From the NCBI GenBank assembly GCA_904419945.1, contig CAJFTM010000004.1, positions 47,025-111,024 of the forward strand: a DNA stretch of 64,000 nt, read 5' to 3'. Source of the stretch: an uncultured Clostridia bacterium. Lineage in GTDB: Bacteria > Bacillota > Clostridia > Christensenellales > Borkfalkiaceae. Below the pieces are notes generated by a model. It was not told the DNA's origin. It saw nothing but the letters and a program-made list of their open reading frames with translations, and made no database searches. Below, piece by piece: positions 27,099 to 35,666 of this stretch. Each line of letters starts with the position of its first letter. The first letter of the stretch is position 1. Both the position numbers and the translations under genes were made by a program.

Positions 27099-28469
27099 TT
27101 ACCCTTCCGCGGCGATCGCCTCTAAAATGGCCGTCAGCTCGGGATCGTTGTACTCGCCGTAAGAGGCGGCATACGAGGGACGCGCGCCCATCGCGGTCGT
27201 GATGCCCGTACCGTGGATGCAGGTGCCGTTCGGCCAATAGATCTGCGCCGTGGTCAGCTTGGCCGCCTCGCCCGTCACGCGGTTGTAGAAGGTGGTCTGC
27301 ATGATCCCCTTGCCGTAAGTGCGCGCACTGCCCTGCCCGACCGTGTCCGTAATGAAAATATCGTCGAAACCGATGGTCCCGTAGGAGATCATCGCGCCGA
27401 TGAGCGCTTCGGACGCGGAGGCCGTGTTGCCGTTGGCCGCGACATAGATCTCGCTGTCCGCCAGATATTCTCCGTAAAAATTGCCACCCGCCAGGTACCG
27501 CTCGTGCCGCCCGTTGCCGTAGACCGCTTCCATGACGACCTCGGCCTCCTCGTCGGCGTCCTTCAATAAATAGGAGGAAATGTTCTGCATGACCGCGACG
27601 GAACCGCCGCCGTCGTTGCGCAGATCGAGCAGAAGGGTATCCGCCCCGTCCTCGCGGTACTGTTCGAGCGCGAGCGCGAACTCGCCCGCGGCATAGCCGT
27701 AAAAGCGGCGCAGCTGCAGATAGGCGGCGCCGGTGACGCGCTCGTCCTCCGAGACGTATTCGCTCACGTCCGTCCACACATATTCGCGCGAAGTTTCCTC
27801 GTACAGAGCCGCATAGGCGCGCCCGCCGTAAGCGTACAGAACGTAACTTTCGGTAAAGGTTTTGACGGTGACGGAGGTCTCGATGCAGTTTTCCGTAGCG
27901 ATCGGCGAATCGGCCGAAAGACGCAGGTATACGACATCGCCCTCTTTGAGAGAAGAGAGCGCGGCGGAAGCGGAATAGGTGTAATTCCCCTGCCCGTCGG
28001 ACGTAAAGGTATCTTCAAACGAGCCCTCCTCGCTGCCGACGCCCGTCACATACATGCCCGCGCGCACGGCGCCCGTAAAAAAGGCGGGCGAATTGATCGC
28101 CACCGAAACGATCTTATTCGTGCCCGAAAAAAAGGAGAGCCCGATCCCCGTGCCGACGCCCTGTGAAGACATCTGCACCGACTCGTATTCGGCGGGGGAG
28201 TAATACTCGGAATAGCGGTCCAAGAGCCCCTCGACCCCGCCGATGGCGGCGTTCCAAAAATCCTCGCTCGGGATGTCTTCGTAATACTCGCCGTCGATCG
28301 CCTCTTTGAACCAGAGCAGCGAGCGCAGGCCCGCGTCCATCGTCCAATAGTAAGTATAATAACCCGCCGCGAAGAGGATGCCGGCGACCGCGACCGCAGC
28401 CACCGCCCACAGCACTTTGAACAGCGCGCTCCTCTTGGGCTTGTTTTGATCCTGTTTCCCTGTTTGCAT
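27099..28469 (-). CDS. S41-family (C-terminal processing type) membrane serine protease
   Basis: 456 residues, anchored by one N-terminal helix (about 17-42, VLWAVAAVAVAGILFAAGYY), with the protease outside. A CTP-like N-terminal helical part (LLDRYSEYYSPAEYES) and a PDZ-like insert precede the protease core. The core has LLLDLRNDGGGS, the nucleophile region GNTASASEALIGA (Ser near 340) and the general base Lys in TYGKGIMQT. Substrates are unknown; relatives trim envelope or sporulation proteins. The ATG directly follows the cdd stop by 12 bases. Confidence 0.88.
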   Translation of the reverse strand: MQTGKQDQNKPKRSALFKVLWAVAAVAVAGILFAAGYYTYYWTMDAGLRSLLWFKEAIDGEYYEDIPSEDFWNAAIGGVEGLLDRYSEYYSPAEYESVQMSSQGVGTGIGLSFFSGTNKIVSVAINSPAFFTGAVRAGMYVTGVGSEEGSFEDTFTSDGQGNYTYSASAALSSLKEGDVVYLRLSADSPIATENCIETSVTVKTFTESYVLYAYGGRAYAALYEETSREYVWTDVSEYVSEDERVTGAAYLQLRRFYGYAAGEFALALEQYREDGADTLLLDLRNDGGGSVAVMQNISSYLLKDADEEAEVVMEAVYGNGRHERYLAGGNFYGEYLADSEIYVAANGNTASASEALIGAMISYGTIGFDDIFITDTVGQGSARTYGKGIMQTTFYNRVTGEAAKLTTAQIYWPNGTCIHGTGITTAMGARPSYAASYGEYNDPELTAILEAIAAEG

Positions 28470-28481
28470 ACACCCCTCGCT

Positions 28482-28871
28482 TCAGCGCCCGAACGTTTCC
28501 CACGGCATGGGCAGAAATTCGGCGAGCGCCATCGTGCGTCCCCCGCCGAGGTAAAATTCTGCCGCCGCATTTTCGGGCGAGAGCAGCATCAAAAATTCGC
28601 GGCAGCTGCCGCAGGGCGTCATGGGGGCGCCCTCTTTGTTGACGCAGACGATGCGCTTAGCGACGCACTCGCCGTCGGCGATCATCGCCGCGGCCGCCGC
28701 CCGCTCGGCGCAAAAGCCCAGCCCGCAGGCGAGATCGATGTTGACGCCCGCGTAAAACCTGCCGTTTTTGCCCTCGATGAGGGCACTGACGAAGCCCGTC
28801 TCGCAGTGTTCGCCGCGCACGACGGGGTTCAGCTTCTCGCGCGCGAGCGCGAGCATCTCTTCGTTGGTCAT
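28482..28871 (-). CDS. cdd: Cytidine deaminase
   Basis: Zinc-dependent deamination of cytidine/deoxycytidine to uridine forms. 129 residues with the zinc and catalytic motifs CAERAA (Cys-Ala-Glu) and PCGSCRE. Slightly diverged from the classical homotetramer type but complete. It fits the nucleoside salvage enzymes pdp and deoC at 14-16 kb. Lies 20 bases after the malic enzyme gene. Confidence 0.9.
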   Translation of the reverse strand: MTNEEMLALAREKLNPVVRGEHCETGFVSALIEGKNGRFYAGVNIDLACGLGFCAERAAAAAMIADGECVAKRIVCVNKEGAPMTPCGSCREFLMLLSPENAAAEFYLGGGRTMALAEFLPMPWETFGR

Positions 28872-28891
28872 CCGTTTCCCCCTCGGCCCGC

Positions 28892-30061
28892 TCAGACGCG
28901 CGCCAGCCCCTCTCTGCGCGCCGCCTCTGCGACGGCCGCCGCCACGGCGGGCGCAACGCGCTCGTCAAAGGCGGAGGGAATGACATATTCGGGCGAGAGA
29001 TCGGCGCCGACCAGCTCTGCGAGCGCGCGGGCCGCCGCGACCTTCATTCCCTCGGAAATGTCCTTGGCGCGCACATCGAGGGCGCCGCGGAAGACGCCGG
29101 GGAAGGCGAGCACGTTATTGATCTGATTGGGGAAATCGCTGCGGCCGGTGCCGACGACAAAGGCGCCCGCATCCAGCGCGTCCTGCGGATAGATCTCCGG
29201 TTCGGGATTGGCCATCGCAAAGACGATGGCGCGCGGCGCCATGCTCTGCACCATCTCCTTGCTCAACTGCCCGGGCGCGGAGACGCCGATAAACACGTCT
29301 GCCCCCCGGACGGCGTCCGCCAGTTTGCCGTGCAGGCACTCCTCGTTGGTGACCCCGGCGATCTCCTTCTGCGCGGGCGAAAGCCAGGGCTCGCCCTTGC
29401 ACACGATGCCGCGGCTGGCAGTGAGGGTGATGTGCTTTGCGCCGCTCTCCTGCAAAAGTTTGCAGATGGCGATGCCCGCGCTGCCCGCGCCGCAGATGAC
29501 GATGCGCACATCCTCCAGCTTTTTGCCCGCCAGTTTGAGGGCATTGAACAGCGCCGCGCTCGTGACGATGGCGGTGCCGTGCTGGTCGTCGTGGAAGACG
29601 GGGATATCCAGCTTCTCTTTCAAGCGGCGCTCCACTTCAAAACATTTGGGGGCGCGGATGTCCTCGAGGTTGATCCCGCCAAAGGAGGGCGCGATCATTT
29701 CGACCGCCTTAACGATGTCGTCCTCGTCCTGCCCCGAGAGAACGATGGGAATGGCGTCGATGCCGCCGAACTCGCGGAAGAGCACGGCCTTGCCTTCCAT
29801 GACGGGGAGCCCCGCGAGCCCGCCGATGTTGCCCAAGCCGAGCACGGCGCTGCCGTCCGACACGACGGCGACGGTGTTCCACTTGCGGGTATACTGATAA
29901 GCGGCGGCGGGGTCCGCCGCGATCTCCTTACAGGGCTGCGCCACGCCCGGCGTATAGGCGAGCGAGAGCGATTCTCGGTCCTTGACCTCGACGAGCGAGC
30001 GGATCTCATACTTTCCGCGCAGTTTTGCGTGCAGTTGCAGCGAGCGTTCGTATACGTTCAT
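28892..30061 (-). CDS. NAD(P)-dependent malic enzyme
   Basis: Oxidative decarboxylation of malate to pyruvate. 389 residues, the short bacterial type. An N-terminal malic domain has LAYTPGVAQPCKEIA, SDGSAVLGLGNIGG and the metal/catalytic segment GINLEDIRAPKCFE, with FHDDQHGTAIV following. The Rossmann domain has VICGAGSAGIAICKLL. Cofactor preference cannot be read safely. It follows the CdaR-like regulator by 37 bases, an arrangement that suggests local control by organic acids. Confidence 0.93.
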   Translation of the reverse strand: MNVYERSLQLHAKLRGKYEIRSLVEVKDRESLSLAYTPGVAQPCKEIAADPAAAYQYTRKWNTVAVVSDGSAVLGLGNIGGLAGLPVMEGKAVLFREFGGIDAIPIVLSGQDEDDIVKAVEMIAPSFGGINLEDIRAPKCFEVERRLKEKLDIPVFHDDQHGTAIVTSAALFNALKLAGKKLEDVRIVICGAGSAGIAICKLLQESGAKHITLTASRGIVCKGEPWLSPAQKEIAGVTNEECLHGKLADAVRGADVFIGVSAPGQLSKEMVQSMAPRAIVFAMANPEPEIYPQDALDAGAFVVGTGRSDFPNQINNVLAFPGVFRGALDVRAKDISEGMKVAAARALAELVGADLSPEYVIPSAFDERVAPAVAAAVAEAARREGLARV

Positions 30062-30098
30062 GATCTTTCATCCTCCTGTTTCGGCTTACGCCGAGGCC

Positions 30099-31121
30099 TC
30101 AGACGAGGCGATTTAATATCGTGATGATGCGGAATGTGACCGCGTCTGAAAATTTGCGCAGGTTGAGCCCCGTCATCCGCTCGATCTTGTCGAGGCGGTA
30201 CATGAGGGTATTGCGGTGCATAAAGAGATTGCGCGACGTTTCGCTCACGTTCAGGCTGTTGTCGAGGAATTCCTCGGCCGTGCCGAGCAAGTCTTCGTCC
30301 TCCAAAAGCGCGCGCGCATCCCCTTCGAGCAGGGCGGAAAAATACTCCGCGAGCCGCGCGGGCGGGATCTCCTCCAGCATCTTTACCAGCACATACGAGC
30401 GGTAGCTGTACACTCCGCCGCGCGTGCCGTACTGTTCGCCCAACCGCAGCGCCGCGCTCGCCTGACGGTAAGATGCGGCCGCCTCTTCGAACCGGGGCAC
30501 CGTGCCGCCCACGCCGATCTGTGCGCGCACGCCCAACTCCTCCCACAGCGACCGCACGAGAAAAGAGGCAAAATCCGCGGGCGAAGAATACTCCGATTCC
30601 GGCTGAACGAATTTGAGGATGGCGCAGTCCTTGCCGGAAAGGGCAACGGTACAATCGGCGCCGTTCTCCGCGTACTGTGAAAGCAGCGTAATGACGTCCG
30701 AGAGTTTTCCGTCCGCCTCGACGGCGAGGGCAAAACAGGGGCCGTCCGGCACCGAATAGCGGGCGCGGAATTTGCGGATATCCGCGGCGCCGCACTCGCC
30801 CAGCAGGATCCGGCGGATGCTCTCCCCCTTGGGGAGATTGGCCGAGCGGGCCGAAGCGCCCTCGATGATGTCCGAAAGCAGGAAGGCATAGTTCTTCTGC
30901 ACCGGGCCGACACCCGCGATGCCGCATACGTAACCCTCCGGGCCGAGGGTGCGGAACCAGGTAAAGCCCGCCGCCTTATCCCCCACGATGCCCTCCACGC
31001 CCGCGGGCGGAGACACCTCCGCATTGCCGAGCAGGCATCGGCCGTCGGCCGCATAGACGGAGACCTCGATCCCCGTATTTTCAAACACGTTGCGCACGAG
31101 CTTTTTCAGTTGTGAGATCAT
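30099..31121 (-). CDS. CdaR/PucR-type transcriptional regulator
   Basis: 340 residues. The N-terminal region (about 1-110) looks like a small sensor domain. A GGDEF-like CdaR domain covers about 120-260. The C-terminal PucR-type helix-turn-helix (about 285-340, EEFLDNSLNVSETSRNLF, HRNTLMYRLDKIE) is unmistakable. CdaR relatives activate sugar-acid or organic-acid genes, and the next gene is malic enzyme. Start ATG 31121 after GGAGGGGGAAAAG; the longer frame lacks a ribosome site. A promoter lies 47 bases upstream. Confidence 0.85.
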   Translation of the reverse strand: MISQLKKLVRNVFENTGIEVSVYAADGRCLLGNAEVSPPAGVEGIVGDKAAGFTWFRTLGPEGYVCGIAGVGPVQKNYAFLLSDIIEGASARSANLPKGESIRRILLGECGAADIRKFRARYSVPDGPCFALAVEADGKLSDVITLLSQYAENGADCTVALSGKDCAILKFVQPESEYSSPADFASFLVRSLWEELGVRAQIGVGGTVPRFEEAAASYRQASAALRLGEQYGTRGGVYSYRSYVLVKMLEEIPPARLAEYFSALLEGDARALLEDEDLLGTAEEFLDNSLNVSETSRNLFMHRNTLMYRLDKIERMTGLNLRKFSDAVTFRIITILNRLV

Positions 31122-31167
31122 CTTTTCCCCCTCCGTATGCCGCCCCGCCAACGCGAGGGTCCCCTTT

Positions 31168-31196
31168 ATTATAGCGCAAAAACGGGCAAATATCAA
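31168..31196 (-). promoter_or_regulatory. Sigma-A promoter of the cdaR-malic enzyme operon
   Basis: Minus-strand TTGATA (31191-31196), 17 bases, TATAAT (31168-31173). Confidence 0.8.
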
Positions 31197-31288
31197 TAAA
31201 AAAGCGCGATGTTGTGCGGAGCGCGCAAATTTTCGCCCATACGACACATTCTATTCGCGTGCGATGCGCTTCCCCCGAACGGAATGAC

Positions 31289-31317
31289 TTGACACCCGCG
31301 CGCGCGTATAGTACAAT
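31289..31317 (+). promoter_or_regulatory. Sigma-A promoter of the membrane gene at 31359
   Basis: TTGACA (31289-31294), 17 bases, TACAAT (31312-31317), about 40 bases before the ATG. Confidence 0.85.
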
Positions 31318-31358
31318 AATAAGGAAAGGAACGCGGAACTTCCGCAGAGGATCATACC

Positions 31359-32618
31359 ATGAACGACCTTGCACGGCCCTCCCGCGGGGAGGGGCGTATC
31401 TTACAAATCATCCTGTCTTTGGCGGCATTTGCGGCCTTTACGGCGCTGCTGTTCGTGCCCCGCGCCGCCTATTATGACGAGAGCTTTTTCGGCCTCGTTC
31501 TCAGCGCGCTCAAGGGCAGTTTCATCGGCAACGCCGTCTCGCGCGCATCGCTGTACGTGCTCGTCGCGGCCTATGCGGCGATGCTCGTATGCACGGCGGC
31601 CTCCCTCTTCTGCCGTACAAAAGCGGCGCTCGCCTTCAACTATGCCAAGGCGCTGTGCATGCTGGCGGCCTTTTCCTTTTTTACGGGTGCACTGCTGTAC
31701 AACTACGGCCTCTCCCTCTCCGACGTATTTTACGATACCACAACATTCTTTTCCCTGAACGCCACGGCGATCGCGCTCGTGGTTTCCCTCGTATTCCTCG
31801 TCGCGCTCGGCTTTACCGCCTTCGGCGGGTACGGTTTCGTCAAGCTGATCGGCCTGCTGCTGGGCGCGGCATTCCTGCTGCTGGGGCTGCTGCCCTTTGC
31901 AGAGGGGCTGACCCTGTTCGACGTGTTCGGCCTCGCCCCCATGGCGGATACGCCGCTGGGCACCGCCGTGTCCGTCGCCTTTGCCGTCTATGCGTGGGCA
32001 ACGCTCGTCAACTTCGGGCTGGCGGCGATCTCCCTCGCCCTGCCGCGGCACAACCTCATCGACGCACTGCGCTCCGACCTGTTTTTTGTGATCGCGGCGG
32101 CGGCCGCCGCGCTGTACGGCGCATACGCGGGGTTTGAATCGCTCGCCGCCTACCCCGGCATGCTCGCAAGCGCGGGCACCGCGCTCGGGCAGCTGATCTT
32201 TATCAACATCTTCGCCTTCCGCGGGCGCAAAAAACAAGCGCCTGCCGACGCGGACGAGAGCGTGCCCCCGCGCGACGAGCAGCCGCTGCCCGCCCCCGGC
32301 GAACCCATCGACGAACTGCTGCAGGCCGCCCGGCCGGAGAACTTTGCCCCGGCAAAAGGCGCCTCTCCCCTGCCGCCGGTACCCGAATATTCCGAAACGG
32401 ACGACTTTATCGACGAGCTCACCCCCGAGGAGCGCGCAGAGTTCGAACGGCTGTTCGTACAGCGTTCCTTCCGCGCCGACGGCCTGCCCGCCTACGTGCC
32501 GGGCGGTGACAACCGCGCTTTTTTCCGCGCCGTGTTTGCCTACCTCGGCGCCTTCCGAGAAGAGATCTCGGAAGGGCTGCTCGCAAAGCTGGATGAATAC
32601 TGCGAGATCCGCCTATAA
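31359..32618 (+). CDS. Multi-pass membrane protein with acidic cytoplasmic tail, unknown
   Basis: 419 residues, not recognised. About eight hydrophobic helices cover residues 12-285. They are followed by a soluble Pro/Glu-rich linker and a helical C-terminal domain (DDFIDELTPEERAEFERLF, then FRAVFAYLGAFREEISEGLL). It has its own promoter and terminator, so it is monocistronic. A bidirectional promoter region is shared with cdaR, but nothing shows a functional link. Confidence 0.7.
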   Translation: MNDLARPSRGEGRILQIILSLAAFAAFTALLFVPRAAYYDESFFGLVLSALKGSFIGNAVSRASLYVLVAAYAAMLVCTAASLFCRTKAALAFNYAKALCMLAAFSFFTGALLYNYGLSLSDVFYDTTTFFSLNATAIALVVSLVFLVALGFTAFGGYGFVKLIGLLLGAAFLLLGLLPFAEGLTLFDVFGLAPMADTPLGTAVSVAFAVYAWATLVNFGLAAISLALPRHNLIDALRSDLFFVIAAAAAALYGAYAGFESLAAYPGMLASAGTALGQLIFINIFAFRGRKKQAPADADESVPPRDEQPLPAPGEPIDELLQAARPENFAPAKGASPLPPVPEYSETDDFIDELTPEERAEFERLFVQRSFRADGLPAYVPGGDNRAFFRAVFAYLGAFREEISEGLLAKLDEYCEIRL

Positions 32619-32631
32619 ATCGTTTCCGATC

Positions 32632-32661
32632 CGCCGCCGCAAAATTGCGGCGGCTTTTTTT
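32632..32661 (+). terminator. Rho-independent terminator
   Basis: A CCGCCGCAA-AA-TTGCGGCGG stem is followed by CTTTTTTT, just after the membrane gene. Confidence 0.9.
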
Positions 32662-32665
32662 GCCC

Positions 32666-32773
32666 CGAGGCCCTTTGTTTGCCTGCCGGGGCCCTTTGTT
32701 TGCCTGCCCGGGGCCCTTTGTTTGCCTGCCGGGCCCTTTGTTTGTCTGCCCGGGGGCTTTTTGTTTGCCCTCA
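32666..32773. repeat. Tandem repeat, about five units of 21-22 bp
   Basis: Imperfect direct repeats of GGGCCCTTTGTTTGCCTGCC run from just after the terminator to 32773. The first three are nearly identical, and the last two diverge. Each unit is one or two bases longer or shorter at the GGG/CCC junction. Unit length is not a multiple of three throughout and there is no ribosome site, so it is probably non-coding. Confidence 0.85.
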
Positions 32774-32862
32774 CGAGAGCGCGCCCTCTCTTCCCCTCCG
32801 GCCTCCCGCGCGCGGCGCAGCGCCGTTTTCCTCTCTTTCTCTAAAAATGCGTAGGAAAACGC

Positions 32863-32891
32863 TTGACAAATGATACCTCGCATTGTATAGT
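32863..32891 (+). promoter_or_regulatory. padR promoter with overlapping PadR-type operator
   Basis: TTGACA (32863-32868), 17 bases, TATAGT (32886-32891). ATAC-N8-GTAT (32873-32888) is a dyad with PadR-type spacing placed between -35 and -10. A second half, TATTGCGAGG, at 32908-32917 mirrors CCTCGCATTG at 32876-32885. Together they suggest autorepression. Confidence 0.7.
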
Positions 32892-32922
32892 ATAAGGCGT
32901 TGAATAGTATTGCGAGGAAATC

Positions 32923-33237
32923 ATGGATACGCAGCTGAAAAAGGGACTTTTGGACGTATGCGTCCTCTCCGTCCTGCGGAAGGAGGAATCGTACGGATAT
33001 AAGATCATTGCGGACGTGGCACCGTATATGGCGATCTCTGAATCGACCCTGTACCCCATCCTGAAACGGCTGGAGGCGGCGGGCGCGGTTACCGCGCGCA
33101 GCCGCGAATACAACGGCAGGCTGCGCAAGTACTATTCGATCACGCCCGCAGGCGTGCGGAAGATCGAAGATTTTTTGAATGACATGCGCGAGATGGAGCG
33201 CATCTGCAAACTCATCCGCGACGGAGGAAAACAATGA
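32923..33237 (+). CDS. PadR-family transcriptional regulator
   Basis: 104 residues, a small PadR winged-helix protein. KGLLDVCVLSVLRKEESYGY, STLYPILKRLEAAG and GRLRKYYSITPAG are the hallmark segments. It heads a PadR-DUF1700-DUF4097 operon, a recurrent Bacillota cassette that responds to envelope or membrane stress. The promoter carries an operator-like dyad, so autorepression is likely. Confidence 0.92.
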   Translation: MDTQLKKGLLDVCVLSVLRKEESYGYKIIADVAPYMAISESTLYPILKRLEAAGAVTARSREYNGRLRKYYSITPAGVRKIEDFLNDMREMERICKLIRDGGKQ

Positions 33238-33809
33238 AAGCAAAACAATGGCTGAAAACATTTCAGCGGGCGCTCGCGCTCCTGCCGCGGGCAGAGCGGG
33301 AGCGCGCGGCAGACTATTATGCCGAGCTCTTTGCGGACCGAATGGAGGCCGGCGAGGAGGAAGAATCGATCGCGCGCGAACTGGGCGATCCTGCCGCCGC
33401 CGCGCGGGCCGTGCTCAGCGAGAGCGGCGCGGGCGAAGCAGCTCCGGCTGCGCGGAAAGCGGGGCGGCCCGGCTGGCAGAAAGCACTGCTTGCCTGCGGC
33501 ATCGGGATCCCGGCCGTCATCGCCATCATCGCGCTCGGGTGCATCGCCGTCGCCTTGGCAACGAGCGGAGTGCTCCTCATCCTGGCGGGGCTGGGCGGCA
33601 CGGGAAGCGCCTTCCTGCTCATCGCCTTTGAAGGATTTTCGGGCGGCCTGCTGGCGCTGGGCGGGATCATGCTCGCCGCGGCCGGCGTCGGCTGCATGCT
33701 GGCGCCGCCGCTGTTGCTGCTCATCCGCCTGCTGTTTAAGCTGTGCGGCACTGTTTGGGGCGGAACGGCCGCCCTCGTGCGCGGAAAGAGGGAGGGACAA
33801 GCAAAATGA
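33234..33809 (+). CDS. DUF1700 (HAAS-type) membrane protein
   Basis: 191 residues. The N-terminal HAAS/DUF1700 part (about 1-65) has WLKTFQRALALLPRAERERA, YYAELFADRMEAG and SIARELGDPAAAARAVL. Two or three long hydrophobic Gly/Ala-rich helices follow (about 82-170). The domain is usually found beside PadR regulators. It overlaps padR and the next gene by 4 bases each (ATGA). Molecular role unknown. Confidence 0.85.
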   Translation: MKAKQWLKTFQRALALLPRAERERAADYYAELFADRMEAGEEEESIARELGDPAAAARAVLSESGAGEAAPAARKAGRPGWQKALLACGIGIPAVIAIIALGCIAVALATSGVLLILAGLGGTGSAFLLIAFEGFSGGLLALGGIMLAAAGVGCMLAPPLLLLIRLLFKLCGTVWGGTAALVRGKREGQAK

Positions 33810-34867
33810 CGAAAGCGAGAAATATCTTTACCATTGTCATGCTGGCGGTCGGCGGCGCGCTGCTGCTGGCGGGCGCGGCCCTCTTTTTGATCGGATTCGG
33901 ACTGGAGGGCTGGGACGCGGATGCGCTGACCAATGTACAGTATGAACAGCACAGCTACACCGCGCAGGGCGAGATCCATTCCGTGCATATCCGGTTTGGA
34001 AACGCACAGGTGCGCGTGAAGGCGGACGAAGGGGCGGAACGGGTGACCCTCTCCTATCCCGTGCGCGTCGACAGCGAAGGCGAAACGGCCGTGCCCGTGA
34101 CCGTAACCGAGGAAAACGGCACGCTGACCGTAACGGAAGAGGAGGATCGCTTTCCCTTCTTCCAATGGGGATTCGTCCAAACAACGCCCGAGGCAGTGCT
34201 GACCCTGCCTGCCGGAGACTATACGGAGATCGCGGTCGTCTCTTCCAACGGCAGCCTGCTCGCCGACACAGTACGAGCGGCAAGCCTTTCCCTGCAAACG
34301 GACAACGGCTCCGTCACGGCAAGGGAGGTCTGCGCGGATGACTTTTCCCTCCGGACGAGCAACGGGGACATCGAACTGCAAAGAGCAGAGTGCAAATCGA
34401 TCACCGCCGAAACAAATGCGGGCAGCATCACGGCGGACGGAGTGACGGTGTCTGGCGCGCTCGCCCTTTCTTCCGATCTCGGCGACATCCGGATGAAGGA
34501 CATCGCCGCGGGCAGCCTCTCATCCGAGACGGAGGCGGGCGCCCTCACCCTGGAAGGCGCGGACATTGCGGGTGAAGCGGACTTACAGACCGACCTGGGA
34601 GAGATCCGCGTGCGCGGCGCGCGGGCGGCCTCGGCCGCACTGACCACCGACCTCGGCACGGTGGACGCGGAGATCGACGCGCGGGAGGTGCGGCTGACAT
34701 GCAGCGCCGGCGAGATCCGCGCGGCACTGGCGGGCACAAAGGAGGACTACACCATCCGCGTGCAGACGGAATTGGGCGATTGCAACGTCGTCGACCGCGA
34801 CGGCGGCACCCGTTCGCTGACGGCGACGACGGCACTGGGCAATATCCGCGTGGAATTTACGGGCTGA
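33806..34867 (+). CDS. DUF4097-family beta-repeat membrane protein
   Basis: 353 residues. One N-terminal helix (about 7-30) anchors a large outside domain built from repeated beta-strand units: ISSNGSLLADTV-like, DNGSVTAREV, SNGDIELQRA, NAGSITADGV, DLGDIRMKDI, EAGALTLEGA, DLGEIRVRGA. This is the DUF4097 solenoid pattern. Third gene of the PadR cassette. Start ATG 33806 overlaps the DUF1700 stop. Function is unknown; envelope stress sensing is the usual suggestion. Confidence 0.88.
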   Translation: MTKARNIFTIVMLAVGGALLLAGAALFLIGFGLEGWDADALTNVQYEQHSYTAQGEIHSVHIRFGNAQVRVKADEGAERVTLSYPVRVDSEGETAVPVTVTEENGTLTVTEEEDRFPFFQWGFVQTTPEAVLTLPAGDYTEIAVVSSNGSLLADTVRAASLSLQTDNGSVTAREVCADDFSLRTSNGDIELQRAECKSITAETNAGSITADGVTVSGALALSSDLGDIRMKDIAAGSLSSETEAGALTLEGADIAGEADLQTDLGEIRVRGARAASAALTTDLGTVDAEIDAREVRLTCSAGEIRAALAGTKEDYTIRVQTELGDCNVVDRDGGTRSLTATTALGNIRVEFTG

Positions 34868-34932
34868 ACGGGGTACTCTGCGCGGCAGAGTACCCGCAAA
34901 ACGCCGCGGGAAGGGAAATGAACAGAGAATAA

Positions 34933-34976
34933 AAAGGGAGGAGGGGCGCCCGCACAGCGAGCGCCCCTCCCTTTTG
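34933..34976. terminator. Bidirectional terminator after the PadR operon
   Basis: AAAAGGGAGGAGGGGCGC and its complement flank an 11-base loop, ending CCCTTTTG on the plus strand. A second small stem without a T-run (GGGTACTCTGC) lies at 34871-34895. Confidence 0.8.
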
Positions 34977-35001
34977 CCGTTATTTACTTTCGCTTTCGGA
35001 C

Positions 35002-35211
35002 TCACCGGTCGCCGCGGTCGGTATTCTGCGCGATCTTCACCAGCGCCAGCACAGCCAAAACGGCGTAAAATACCAGCGCACACAGCAATACGAACTGCAT
35101 GACGGTGAGGACCGCCCCTGCATCGGTGACGGCCAGCAGACAGCAGCCCACGACCAGTCCCAAAGCCAACAAGATGGCGACTGCGATCGCCGCTCCTTTC
35201 AATACTCTCAT
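35002..35211 (-). CDS. Small two-helix membrane protein, unknown
   Basis: 69 residues, not recognised. Two hydrophobic helices (about 5-28 and 35-60) and a short polar tail. The ATG at 35211 follows ACAGGAGGTCAAAG, a near-ideal ribosome site, which excludes the longer open frame. It is convergent with the PadR operon. The hydrophobic content resembles small stress or toxin-like peptides, but nothing specific supports that. Confidence 0.6.
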   Translation of the reverse strand: MRVLKGAAIAVAILLALGLVVGCCLLAVTDAGAVLTVMQFVLLCALVFYAVLAVLALVKIAQNTDRGDR

Positions 35212-35605
35212 CTTTGACCTCCTGTATATTCTATCAAATCGAGTTTCGGTTCCATTGCGCTCCGCTTCAAGCTCCTTCCCTGCACATTCTCTCCTTTCAT
35301 TCACCTCCCGCGCCATGTTGTTTTTTTGCATTCTAACACAAAACCCTGCGCCCGTCTATATCCGTTCCCCATCCTGTCCCTTTTTTTGCCCGGTTTGTCG
35401 TTCTGCAAGGGCGCAGGGCAGAAATACAGGGCGCCGGGCAACGGGGCGCGGCGGCTGCCGCGCGCCCCTTCCCGCAAAAAGCGGACACCGCGGCTATGGA
35501 ACGCCCGCCATTTTTGCGGAACGCGGGAGGCTTGTTTCATGCGTTTTTCATATGAAACGGCGATCTGTTCGACACAGAGTACTGTATCTTCCCCGCAGAA
35601 CGCAA
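35212..35605. other. Gap without a supported gene
   Basis: About 390 bases upstream of the two-helix protein. Open frames on both strands lack ribosome sites and run into a terminator. I see no clear sigma-A promoter for 35211, and no repeat or RNA fold that stands out. Confidence 0.5.
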
Positions 35606-35643
35606 AAGAGCCGCCCTTTTGCTGCAAAAGGGCGGCTCTTTTG
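35606..35643. terminator. Strong bidirectional terminator
   Basis: A 17 bp inverted repeat, AAAAGAGCCGCCCTTTT, has a 5-base loop, 24 bases after the stop of the zinc-ribbon gene (-). Confidence 0.9.
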
Positions 35644-35666
35644 AAAACCGTTCAAAAAAATATCGG

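Noticed and set aside
32666..32773. CRISPR array
   Set aside because: The repeats are directly adjacent with no unique spacers, and no cas genes are present.
35301..35627. A 108-codon minus-strand frame upstream of the two-helix protein
   Set aside because: No ribosome site, overlaps a strong terminator, and the real start of the next gene has an ideal Shine-Dalgarno.
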